Shown piece after piece: positions 40,125 to 64,000 of a stretch of 64,000 nt of DNA (positions are counted from its first letter, which is position 1; the number at the start of each line of letters is the position of its first letter). The stretch comes from Phalacrocorax aristotelis. Taxonomy: Eukaryota; Chordata; Aves; Suliformes; Phalacrocoracidae. The stretch spans positions 215,594,610 to 215,658,609 of the forward strand of contig NC_134276.1 in assembly GCF_949628215.1 (NCBI RefSeq), written 5' to 3'. The notes below the pieces were generated by a model. That model saw nothing but the letters and a program-made list of their open reading frames with translations. It searched no databases and was not told the origin of the DNA. The position numbers and the translations under genes were made by a program.

Positions 40125-40157
40125 TTTATTTCTTTATTTTTTTTAATAAACTTTATT
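40125..40157 (-). terminator. Clustered polyadenylation signals, likely 3' end of PLXNA4
   Basis: On the minus strand AATAAA occurs at 40157-40152, 40138-40133 and 40130-40125, within 33 bases, in an A/T-rich stretch. A G/T-containing stretch follows in the transcription direction from about 40120 to 40060. Three overlapping-range hexamers at the end of a 7 kb exon-free tract downstream of the stop codon make this the best candidate cleavage region, about 40100-40135. One caution is that poly-T/A-rich DNA produces AATAAA by chance. Confidence 0.6.
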
Positions 40158-40217
40158 CTATATTACAAATAGGTTTTTTTTCTTTTTTGTTCTGGACTGC
40201 AAAATAGGAATGCCTTA

Positions 40218-40225
40218 TATTTACA
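40218..40225 (-). promoter_or_regulatory. Pumilio-type element in the 3' UTR
   Basis: The plus-strand tatttaca reads UGUAAAUA on the transcript, an exact match to the PUM consensus UGUANAUA. It lies about 60 bases before the clustered poly(A) signals, a usual place for functional PUM sites. One 8-mer of this kind is expected by chance in several kilobases of A/T-rich sequence, so position is the main argument. Confidence 0.35.
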
Positions 40226-40355
40226 TACACAGGTATACAATTAATTATAACAAAGGTACAGAAGCTTTGCCTTTACCAAGTAACAACGGGATTCCAATTT
40301 AAATAGTATAGATTTTATTTATTTTTTAGCTAGGATCAATTCAAAAGAAAATCAA

Positions 40356-40372
40356 ACCAACAACAACAACAA
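40356..40372. repeat. CAA trinucleotide repeat in the 3' UTR
   Basis: About five CAA units on the plus strand, UUG on the transcript. A similar imperfect stretch lies at 41110-41132. Confidence 0.85.
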
Positions 40373-41109
40373 CCTAAGAAAAAGAATCCCAACCTCCTTT
40401 CTAATGCTGTCTTGACATCTCTTTGAGGCTGTTAATAACACTGTAGTGAAAGGATATGTCATTACACTGATTTTGTATTTAAGATGGAAGCTTTAGCAAA
40501 ACAGAGAATGAGACTTCTGGGCTCATGTGTATGTCCAAGACACAGGGTCAGACACTAGGAAGGGCCTGTCTTGTGAAGTTAAATAATCCTGTTGCCTCTC
40601 GTCTTGATTCCTTGGGGAAAACACTGGGAGCATTTAGCTAGCACCTAATCTCTCTGCTTCCTTACCCCACTCTGGGCTGGAAAGTTGGTTCTCTCCAGGG
40701 ACTGGAGAAAGAGCAGCATAAAAATTTTAAGTAACACCAAGTTTCTCTTAAGATGCTTCAGAAAGGACTGCAAGCTTGGACATGTGCCTTGATTTCTCCA
40801 ACTGGCTCTTGTGTCTCAGTCTATCTGAAAGTCAACAGCAACCTCTCCTACCGGGAAATGTCGCCCTCAGAGTGAAGGAGCCACCCCAGACAACACCAGC
40901 AAGAGAAAGGAATGCTGAAAGAGCCTAAAAGTCCTGGTTTTCCCTGTTTTCTACACCCAGGTTCACTTTACTGAGCTTCGCTGAACACTGCTCTCTGCTG
41001 TGAGTGTCTTTGAGATGATCTGTTTCCAAGCAGAAAGAATTTCTTGAGGTAAACTCTCCATTTTTAGAACAGAAGATTAACACACAAAAAAAAGGAAAAG
41101 CCAATGAAC

Positions 41110-41132
41110 AAACAACAACAACGACAACAACA
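41110..41132. repeat. CAA trinucleotide repeat in the 3' UTR (second)
   Basis: About seven CAA units with one CGA interruption on the plus strand, UUG on the transcript. Confidence 0.85.
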
Positions 41133-44100
41133 GAAATCACACACGTGACAGGTTGATTAGACTAAGCAGCTTTATATCCTCGCTGGGGTTTTGTTTTTTG
41201 GTGGTTTTATTTGTTCCAAGTGTAAATCTTTCCTTTCTCTTTTCTTTTTTTTTTTTTTTGTTTGACATCCTTCTAGAAATTAATTCGTTGCTGTAAGCCT
41301 ATGTACCCTTGGGTGCTTCTCTAACAGTGTAGTGAACTGAGCCATCCCAAACAAAACATGGTTGACAAGCTCCGTTTTCAAAGTATTCTCCACAAAACTG
41401 TTATCCCTGTAAGACAACATAACTTTTTTGGAGGAAGGGGCGTTGCACAGTGGCAGAAGTGAGGGAAAAATGCAGGACTCCATGGACCCAACGATAGTCT
41501 GAAATGGGAACAGCATTGGGTACAAAGCAGGAAAACTCAGGCTGTGAATGGCCAGGAGGCTTAGGTTTACACCAAGACATTGAGGTTCACTCACTCCACC
41601 AGTTGCCTACTCCACAGCAAACCAAGTTTGGATGGAAAGAACGAGGACATTCCAAGACCTCCACCTACCCTGGAGGACCACTCTTTTACTATTCATCAGA
41701 TGCACACAGAAAATTGTCCTGGCATCACTGAGGCTTTGCCAATACTTCTCTACCCAACTCATGGTGAGGCATCTGCCAACACAGAAACACAACCTACAAC
41801 GATCATGTAAACCATCACTAGCTTGGAGAAAGAAATCCGAACCTGGGTGCCTCATGTCATCTCAGGAGAGAAGGTTACCAGAGGTTCAGAGGAATTTAGA
41901 CAAGAGCACTGATTTGAGAGCTGGATATTTATACTGATTTCCTCATTCAAGGGTGAGAGATATGCAAACTGGGATTCCTGGATGCAGTTCTTGGTGAGCC
42001 ACCCAAAACCAGCACAAGCCTGATGGGACCAACATGCACATTTCTGTACTGTGCCTTCTGTCTGGCTTCTTCAGCCAAATGGTGAACCAAGGAAAAGAAA
42101 GGGACTAAAAGCACCTTCTTGGGACTGTTGGAGTTATGGCAAAGGCATATCTGGTCACAGCATCTTCCTACATCAGCAATGACCACCGCAGAAAACAACA
42201 GATTTCTACGGAGGAGCAAAACTCTTACACACTAGAGCCTGCCCCCGGAGTTTGGGAAGCAGGACCAGTTTTCTTCCTCTCTCTCATTCCTTTTACAGTG
42301 CCAAGCAATATCTCCACGCTATCAGATACATCTGCTTCATGGGTAATCCTCCTATGGGCAGCTGGGAAATGTGAAGCATGACTTGTTTTACTGATGCCTT
42401 GGTGATGTGAGAGAGTAGCCCTGGTCACCTCCGGCAGCCCAGAATTTTCCTTTTGGTGTGAGATGGCCCTTGGACTTGAGGGTCCTTTGTGGAAATGCAA
42501 ATGTATGCCCCAGTAAGAGGAGCCCTGGGACTCAGCCCTTTCAGGATTCTAATCTTCCTTCGAAAGTCTTCCACATAACAGTGTCTCTTTCCAAAGCACT
42601 TCATTAAAGCCTTGAGGAAGGACAGATCTACATTTTGTGCTTTGGCTTACTTTTAAATAGTTTTCCTCTTGATATTGGCTGGTTTGTGCTTGGGTTGTTG
42701 TACCATAAAAATCCCAGCCTTTAGGAAATGTCGAAGGGATGTGTAACCTTTGTGTTGGCTGACTCAGCAGTGAGAGTAGCCACTGGACACTTAACACACT
42801 ATATCTATCAGTTTTCAACAAAATTATTAAAAATAATCATGACAATTATGTGATTTGCTTGGTCTTTCTCCCTTCATGGTCAACACCTCCCTTTGGGCCA
42901 ATGCACAAGGTCTGGAAACTTTGGTAATCACTTTTCAGTTAAAGCAAATACCAACCAAAATTCTGCTAGTAAATCTTCTTCATGTTATAACAATTTTTTT
43001 ATGATCTCCAGTGTCAAAGAGGACAACTACAGTGGTGAAACTACAGGTGAGAAAATTGGCATAACCCTCTTGCCTAAAGGAGCAAGGCTGGTGTATGCTG
43101 GATTGGACTAAACCTTCAGATATGTTCAGGACAGAATGAAGAGTAGGAAGAGAAGGTCTGGGGCATGTTGGGAGAGGAAGGTGCCCTTGAGTGGCTTCAT
43201 TTCTACTTCTCGGTAGTTCTCCTATGCTGACTGTTCAAGCACTAACAATTTCTAACACCTTCTTCCAGGTACCATGCAACTGTTCCCACAAGTGTTTACC
43301 AGAAGGCTCAATCTGCAAAAGCACGTGACATGATGGATTACATCTCATATCACTGTGTCATTGATAGGTGAGTACATTCACAGAGAGGTCACGATGTGTT
43401 TGCAGAGGGACTGTTCATCTTTTGTTCCTCTAACCCAGATGCAAAGTCCCAGAGCACACTCTTCAGTGAAGAAATAACCTTAGCTCTCTCAGTAGGACCA
43501 CAGAGCGTCTTCATGAGTCCTCTTTCCCCATTTCTGATGGTGCTGCAAGTGCACCATTCATTGCCTTGACTGCAGTGTTTGAGAAATACCCATAAAGATC
43601 AGCCTATCATCTGGCATATTCTGGATATTAGGAGCCTGTCCACTGACTTCCAGGGACTTTGGCTGCAGTTCTTTGTGTGGCTTGAAAAAGTGTGGAATAC
43701 CACCTATTGGGCATTTTTGGTCAAGTGTGGAAAGGGAGGCAGGGAGAAACAAATCAAAGCAAGAGGAAAAGAACGCATCCATGTTGTACTAGGGCTCATT
43801 CTTCTGCTTGTGTCTTTGTTTTCAGTTGTATTTTACATGCACTTAAAAAATAGTTAGTTCGACAGGTGAGGCTGGGAAGAAAGATGCCAAGACCTCTCAT
43901 AGACTGGGGGATGCTGGGACAGTGGTTGGAAATGGGGAGGGCACTGAAGGGGACAGGAGAGGAAGCCCACGCTTTTACATCACAATTCTGGCACATTTTC
44001 CAAGCGAAAACCAAAACCAGCTCAAACACCAAATAAAGAAAAACAAAACTAAAAATGAGGAGATGAAAGAGAAGCAAAATACAGGTTTTCTTTCAAATCC

Positions 44101-44956
44101 TGGGGGAAAGAAGAGGATGGAGAGAAAATGGAAATGCCTAAATGGGAACTTAGGAAGGGTTAAGACACCAATCTCATGGCGCTTTCCATTTCCCCATAGT
44201 GTTTCATTCTCAGTGTCTCTGAGGTGTTCAAGTTTTTCTTGAAAAAAAAATATATATATTACAGATGAAAAACTCCGTACCAGCAAGAAGAAATAAAATA
44301 ACAATGGAAAACAACCACAATAAAACAAAAATACAGCCCTGAAAACATCAAAAAGAAACAGGGTGAGTCTCAGCTTTCCCCTGTGGTGTTCCTCTGACTT
44401 CAGTAACAGTGCAGGATTACACCAGTTCACTTCGATACTTTTTTGTTTTGTCTGTTTGTTTTAAAACATCTTCTTCTTCCTTACATGTGCGCATGTCCAG
44501 GCCGTATAGCCCATCACTCATAACCACTTCCCTCCAAGCCAGCTATTTTTCCTTAGACTCCTACCATCCAGCTGTGAGTACAAGGCATGACAATAGGGTC
44601 CATATTTATCTTCTGTGGCACTTTGTTTGTCAAAACCTTTGGTTTCTTCCTTTTTTTTTTTTTTTTAATTTTCCTTTTTTATGTACTTATAAAAAATATT
44701 GTGTTTGTGTTGTTGTTGTAATTTTCTTACTGCTGGCTCTGGTGGGACTTCCACCCCACTTTCACAGCCACAATCAATGGATCTTGAACATGCGCCGACA
44801 TTACTAAATGGATCAACAAAACCATGGCAGAACCAACCAAACCCAAATCATCCCCATTGCGCAGGCCTCTTAAAAATGCTGAGATGTCCATAAGGTGCAT
44901 GATGAGTCCATCAGCTCAGCAATCGAACAGAAAGCAAGCAAAATTAAAAAGGAAAC

Positions 44957-45020
44957 AACACACGCGCACACAGATACACACACACACACGCACACGCACA
45001 AAATAATAATAATTATAATC
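44957..45020. repeat. CA/TG dinucleotide repeat with adjoining AAT run, inside the 3' UTR
   Basis: The plus strand carries interrupted CA units (with CG and GATA interruptions) followed by aataataataattataat. On the transcript this is AUU-rich sequence followed by a GU repeat, the kind of tract that CELF-type proteins bind. Length is likely polymorphic. Confidence 0.9.
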
Positions 45021-47112
45021 AAGAGAGAAATGTCTGGGGTTTTAAAACCAAGACGTGTCCCTAAGTTTGCTGTTTCAATATGAATCTTGTGATATTCTCC
45101 CCACAGACACATCCAGTTTTGGACTGCTGTTCTTTAAATGGTTTTAAAAAGACTTGCCTACATGTGTACCTGCTTGGCTGAACGAAACCCGCTTGCTGAC
45201 TGACTCCTGTTTGCACCACATCCCCCATTAAACACACTCATGGTCTGTCGCTCTGAAGAGGTTCTGGTCTGCTAGCAAGAGGCATGAATAAAACCAAATG
45301 CAATCATTCTGTAATCAATTTACACACCCTGTCTTTACCCCTTCCTCCCTCCAGGTGCAAAGTAGATCCAGGCTGTAGCTCTGAAGAGGGTGTGAGATGG
45401 ATGTGGGCTGATTCTCCATGGCGTCAAGCCACTCCTCCATCTACTAGTGAGCTCTCTTCACCACTGGTGAGATGAATGCAGACCCAACTCTCGCCTCCAT
45501 GGTGTACAAGATGCAAGGTTCTCCAGACCCTGAGGGTCTCCCACTACGCTGAGCCACAGTGTTATCCAGGCTGGCAGCTGTATTAAAAAAATAGCCAAAT
45601 GCAGAAGAGATGCAGGAGCTCACTCCCCTTTGGCTGTCTGTGAGACAGGTTGAGATGTTCTGGAGGAGCTGAGCAGAGGATAGGACAGGGTAACTACCCA
45701 CAATCGTCCTGTGGTGACAGTGCTCTGTGAAGGGATAGGAAGGGCAAAGAGAGCACAAATCCTTCCCAGACAGCAACTGTGCCTTCAGCAAGGCCTGATG
45801 GTTCCAGAAATGGAGAAGAGGAAAGGCCAGGAGTTGGCACCAAAAGGCAGACGAGCTTACAGCAGTTCAGAGCCCTCCAGAAGACATGCAGTTCACCTGG
45901 GGGTATCTAGGTAGAAGAATATTTTGCAGTGTTTCATTTGGATTTTCTCCAAGATTTCCTTCCAAAATGTGTGGTGAAATTTCCTCATAAGAGTGGCTTT
46001 GAAGGAAGGTGGTTTTACCATCAGTCACACCTTGCTTCATGGCAAGCCCTTCAGTATCCTTCTGATATTCCACCATGAGAAAACAATAGCTTTGTTCCAT
46101 TTGAGGAAACAAAATGGAAAGAACTAACATCTTTTAAAAAAATCCCTCTAGTTGGTTTTTGAGGCCAAGCTCCTTGCCTGGAACAAAACGAGACTTGTGG
46201 CTCTTGCTTTCCGAGCTGGGGGTGGGGACAAGGGAGATGCTGTGCTGTCCATTGCCAGAAGGAACAGAACCACCACCGACGGGATGCCACTGAGCAGAGA
46301 GAGCATTTTTGCCACAGTGCTATGACCAACAGGACACAATGGGAAAGACGGAGGGGAACACAGGTCTCTTTGAAAAATAAGAATAACCGTATGAAACACA
46401 AGGGCAGGGGACCATCGGTCTCCTCCTCCCCTCTTGACCCTTCCCCTGCCCCAAGACAGCAGCTACACCGCTGTTAGCCCAGGCAGATAAAAGCCATAAT
46501 GGTCCCACTCTGGACGGAGCTGTGGCATTTTTCAGGGAGCCCTGGGGTTCCTCTCCCAGTGGGACACTATCAAGAGATAGAGTTGCAATGGCTCTGCAGG
46601 AGAGGATCTCGATTTGCTCCTGCCCTCCAGGATCCCTGCAGGCAAGCTGCCTTCCCCTTGGGGAGACTTTTAGTAATACTGAGTTCATTTCCACGTCCAC
46701 TCCAGAGGCTACAGCCCTAGGAGGGTAGTTAAAGCAGCATGACAGAGGTGACCTCCCAATTTCCCATCTGCAGAGTGATGATGTGATGTTGGGGGAAAGT
46801 TTGTGGGGATTTTGGGGTGTAATAGTTTTTCTCTAGGGCAAAGGCAGAGGAGAAGCTGTGAAAAGGAGAGCTCCACCCGAATGTCTTGATGCCCCCAGAG
46901 CTAAGATTCCTCTGCAGTCTTTTCTTTTAACCCCTGGGGCTTTGTCGCTTTGTCCATAGATTTTGAAAGAGAAAGAAATGAGAGAAAGAGCGGAGCGCTG
47001 TTCAGGTGACTCTGCTTACAGCCGATCAAAACTTGCACTTGGTAAAGATGATGATCTTGAGTGAGGCACGACTTGGTTTATCCCTCCCAGGGTGTCCCTG
47101 GCAGGACAGTTC

Positions 47113-60932
<13,820 letters not shown>

Positions 60933-62636
60933 TCAGACAAGTATGTCTGTGAATCAGGCCCAGAAAATGTGACTGAAAAATGGGAGCCATCTAATATCTG
61001 TTAAATGAGGCATGAGTTGGAAATTTCAACACAGATGTCTTTAAGCAGGCATGTGTATCTTCACAGTATCCTCTACATCTGGTTAGCAGCCAGGTGGAGT
61101 AGGTCAAGATGCTACCTGTCCTCTCAGCTACCAGCACTCCCTGACAGGGAGAGTGGCGGAGCCGTGGTATGATACCTTCCCCCATATCAGGTATATGGTG
61201 ATGGAGAGGCCCGAATATGTTCACACTGAAATTTCTCTCCTCCGAGTCCTATCCTTTACTGCTTTAGTGCGTGTATGAGAAAAAACTAGCCATTTTCTAT
61301 GCTGGCTATCATCCAGGGCCAATTCTTAAGCTGGGAATAGAAGTCAGATGACTGTAGAGCAGAGCAGAAGGTGTCATTGAGACAAATGGGACAAGAGTGC
61401 CTGCAGAGAGATGTGTGAGTAGTATAAGAAATAACACAAACTTCATCTTAATCCCCAAGAAGCCTCCTCATTTTTTACTACCCATTGGTACGGACTGAGG
61501 CAAACCCTAGAAGCAATGTACGGATGTGTCAGGCACTGCTCTGCAGACCTCAGTAATGTCCACTGCAGAGACTGCAGAGGTCTCCTCATGCTCCTTTGGG
61601 AGAGGAATCCCAAATCCTGCACTTGGAGAACCACCCTGGACAAGCCGGTGAGGACAGTTGACCTTTAGCAAAAAGGTGAAGAGCTGGAATATCAGAGGGT
61701 GACCAGGCTTGGAAAAGGGGGCAGTTGAGTAATAGCTGGATGAGCTGTGGGCTGGGTTTGGAGGCAAATCAGGGAAAGCATGCTTTCCCTGCTGAATGGG
61801 GAGCTCTAGCCCACATTTGAACCTCTGCTCCACCACTAGAGCTTCACAGGCTTTTATATGTGAACAAACCATATGGCTGCTAAAATAACTAAAAAGCAAT
61901 CAGATCTCTGACAAATTTTTCCTGATATGCAAAATTTCCTCTTCTGAAAAATAAAACCCTGCCCTTTCTCTGCAGACCCAGGAAAGAAATTGTCCTTACT
62001 AGAAACGAAGCACCAGGTTCCACCAGAGTGGCTCAAGTTTACGTAGTGCTAACAAATAATTAGAAAGCTGGTATCTCTTGCTGATTCACTGCTTAATTTA
62101 TTCTTTGGGAAACAAACAGAGGTAACTTTTTGCTTGTGCGAACTCCTACAGGGTGAATAAATCCCTGCAGCACATGTCTGACTCAGAAAGGCCCCCCAAG
62201 GGGAAGGCTTGTTGGTCTGACACGGAAGAGCTGCCCTCAGGTTCAGTTTCTGGAGGGAATTAGTTCTCTACATGCTCACCCACACAAACACAAAGAAGGC
62301 TTTTAGGCAAGAGACTCCAGGTCTCAGAGGTCAGGGATTTACCAGAATAAAAATAATTGTCAGTTTAACTAAGTATTCCCTGGGATTGTATTACTAGCAA
62401 TTGCTCTCTCCTCTCCCTCCCTCAAACGGTCATGATGAGGAAAGAAAATTGCTCAGCTTAAGAGGGGAAAAAATACACCCCCAGCCTTTCTACTCTCCGT
62501 GTTGCTGTGCAAGTTTCACAGATGCTTTCCTGCCATCTCCCCCACCCCAGAAAAGACCACCAAAAAACAAATGTTGAATTTGTGGTCCGGAACAGAAAGC
62601 AAAAGCGATTCAGTGGTCGGGTAGGGGAAGCATCCC

Positions 62637-62680
62637 CAGTGTAAATCAGCGCTGGTCCAATGCTTGCTGGTTTACACCAG
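62637..62680. repeat. Small imperfect inverted repeat
   Basis: The arm ccagtgtaaatcagc (62636-62650) pairs with gctggtttacaccag (62666-62680) at about 12 of 15 positions over a 15-base loop. The words resemble an old amniote repeat in which 'gtaaatcagc' and 'gatttacaccagctg' face each other, so it may be a mobile-element relic rather than a functional hairpin. Confidence 0.5.
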
Positions 62681-62993
62681 CTGGGGCCCAGGCCCTGGGG
62701 AGCATAATTTGCTTTTTACATTGTATGATCTATAAAGGCATCTTGATGCCAGGGAGCTGGGCATGTACCACGGGCTAAAGACAAAGCCACTTTATTGCCA
62801 AATCCCGCTGGAACATAGACAGCCTGAGTGAGGATGTGGGGAGAGTCAGACACCAGAGGCAAAACGAGCTGGGGAACAAATGTGCAGGTATAACTGTATG
62901 GCAGGACTTACGCATGTGATGGAGACCTGTCTGGTGGGCAAACTCAGACAGCGTTTGCATGAACCCATGAAATTGTGTTTGTGTCTATACAGA

Positions 62994-63065
62994 TAATGAA
63001 TATGTGAAATAATAGAATATATTGAATATAATATATAATAATATAATGAAATATATTAAATAATA
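62994..63065. repeat. AT-rich low-complexity stretch
   Basis: Imperfect repeats of AATATA/AATAAT type over about 70 bases in the upstream plexin intron. Confidence 0.9.
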
Positions 63066-64000
63066 CTGGTCAACATTTCAGAGAAGGGAGGTAGATGGGG
63101 CTGTTTGATTGCTCAGAAGAGAATGAGATAATCTCATGATCAGCCATACATAAGCCACAGCTATGCTACAGGTTCCACTTCTGGGATGCATTGAGATAAC
63201 TCATGTTAGACGGATTCAGGCACAAAGATGTTCTGTGCTGCAAGAGGATGGCAGAACTGCAAAGGGAGCCTTTCTCTGATTATACTGCCTTCCACCCCAC
63301 CTGCGCTCATCCCTGCTGGGGTGCAAGAGAAGGTCTTTACAGCCTCTGCATTAATACAGGCCTCCCCAAGGAGACCACCATTCACAAGGTGGAAGAGAAA
63401 ATAAATGTAAAATCAGACAGTTGTTTTGCCCACGCTCATGAGGAGCCTTTAAAAGTGAGTTAGGTGGAAGATAGCCTTGGTTAGAGATTAAAAAGGTGAA
63501 AAGGTCTGAGAGCTTTTGTCAACTTCAACGCAAGCCAGTTGCAGCAAGAACCGGCCATGCCCTTTGCAGGGAAGGGACAGCACGGTGGTGAGTGACAGTG
63601 AGCAGAAAGTGACAATTAAGCCACTTTCTGTTGCTGTCGTGGAGCCAAAGTCCGCTGCAGAAAGTTTTAGACCTGTCAGCTTGAGTGCTCTCCACTTGTG
63701 CAAGTGTCGTCCCCATGGTGCTGCATCCCCAGTCACGCTAAGTACTCACATACTTCCCCACTATAGAAGTTCTGCAGGCTCTAGCAGGCACCCACGTAGG
63801 AGGCTGGTTCCCAGAATTTTGGCGAATACGGATTGAGCAGCTGGAATCTTACCAACTTCCCAACACCCAAGAAATGTTGTTTTGGAAAAGCACAGCCAAC
63901 CAGAGCACAACATAAAGGAAGACTTGGGTCTGCACCGCCCCTGCGAGCAAGTCTTCACAGTGCAGGCGTCCTTCCCCGCTCTGCTGAGACCTGCCATGGG

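Larger units (their letters stand above)
40125..47112 (-). other. PLXNA4: Inferred PLXNA4 3' UTR (about 7 kb)
   Basis: From the TGA down to about 40125 no exon, splice-bounded plexin frame or recognisable complete transposon interrupts the sequence. Three AATAAA hexamers cluster at its far end on the minus strand. Mammalian PLXNA4 transcripts also have a very long 3' UTR of several kilobases (from memory), so the length fits. On the transcript strand it contains a GU repeat (45000-44957), UUG repeats (41132-41110 and 40372-40356), A-runs (44666-44651 and 41259-41245) and a Pumilio-type UGUAAAUA (40225-40218). An AATAAA at 41211-41206 could give a shorter isoform. The exact end and isoforms are inferred; no transcript data were available. 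Confidence 0.7.

Noticed and set aside
61000..64000. Search for another plexin exon upstream of 60863
   Set aside because: No minus-strand frame shows plexin-like residues with AG/GT borders; open frames such as 63488-63736 have no plexin motif.

Overview
The window is nuclear DNA from an amniote, almost certainly a bird. Three things point there: several truncated CR1 retrotransposon 3' ends carrying the ATTCTATGA-type terminal repeat, an LTR of a kind I recall from bird genomes, and split exons separated by multi-kilobase introns. Nothing bacterial or plasmid-like is present. Most open reading frames here are chance frames in non-coding DNA or frames running through CR1 copies.

The only protein-coding gene I can support is the 3' end of a class A plexin on the minus strand, best matched to PLXNA4 (plexin-A4). 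Four consecutive coding exons are visible: 60863-60694, 58043-57831, 48090-47940 and 47208-47113. Each has consensus AG/GT borders and their phases fit together, giving the last 209 codons and a TGA stop. They encode the C-terminal half of the cytoplasmic RapGAP-like domain, including an arginine in an LPLRFWVN motif that is probably one of the GAP arginines. The rest of the gene lies beyond base 64000. After the stop, a roughly 7 kb 3' UTR probably runs from 47112 to about 40110-40150, where three AATAAA hexamers cluster on the minus strand.

Layout: 1-1020 is a composite polypyrimidine microsatellite. 1021-40000 is intergenic DNA downstream of the plexin. It holds an inverted pair of near-identical CR1 ends (4146-4612 plus, 6444-6962 minus), two other CR1 ends (9862-10255 minus, 37791-38167 plus), a solo LTR with a short target-site duplication (25042-26001), three or four degraded MIR/CORE-SINE copies, a GC-rich block with short tandem duplications (15301-15780), and a long GGGA/GGAA array (39558-39687). 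40120-47112 is the inferred 3' UTR, and 47113-64000 is plexin exons and introns. I saw no tRNA, rRNA, CRISPR array or second protein-coding gene. I found no undescribed biological system; the notable observations concern repeat architecture, UTR signals and candidate regulatory blocks.
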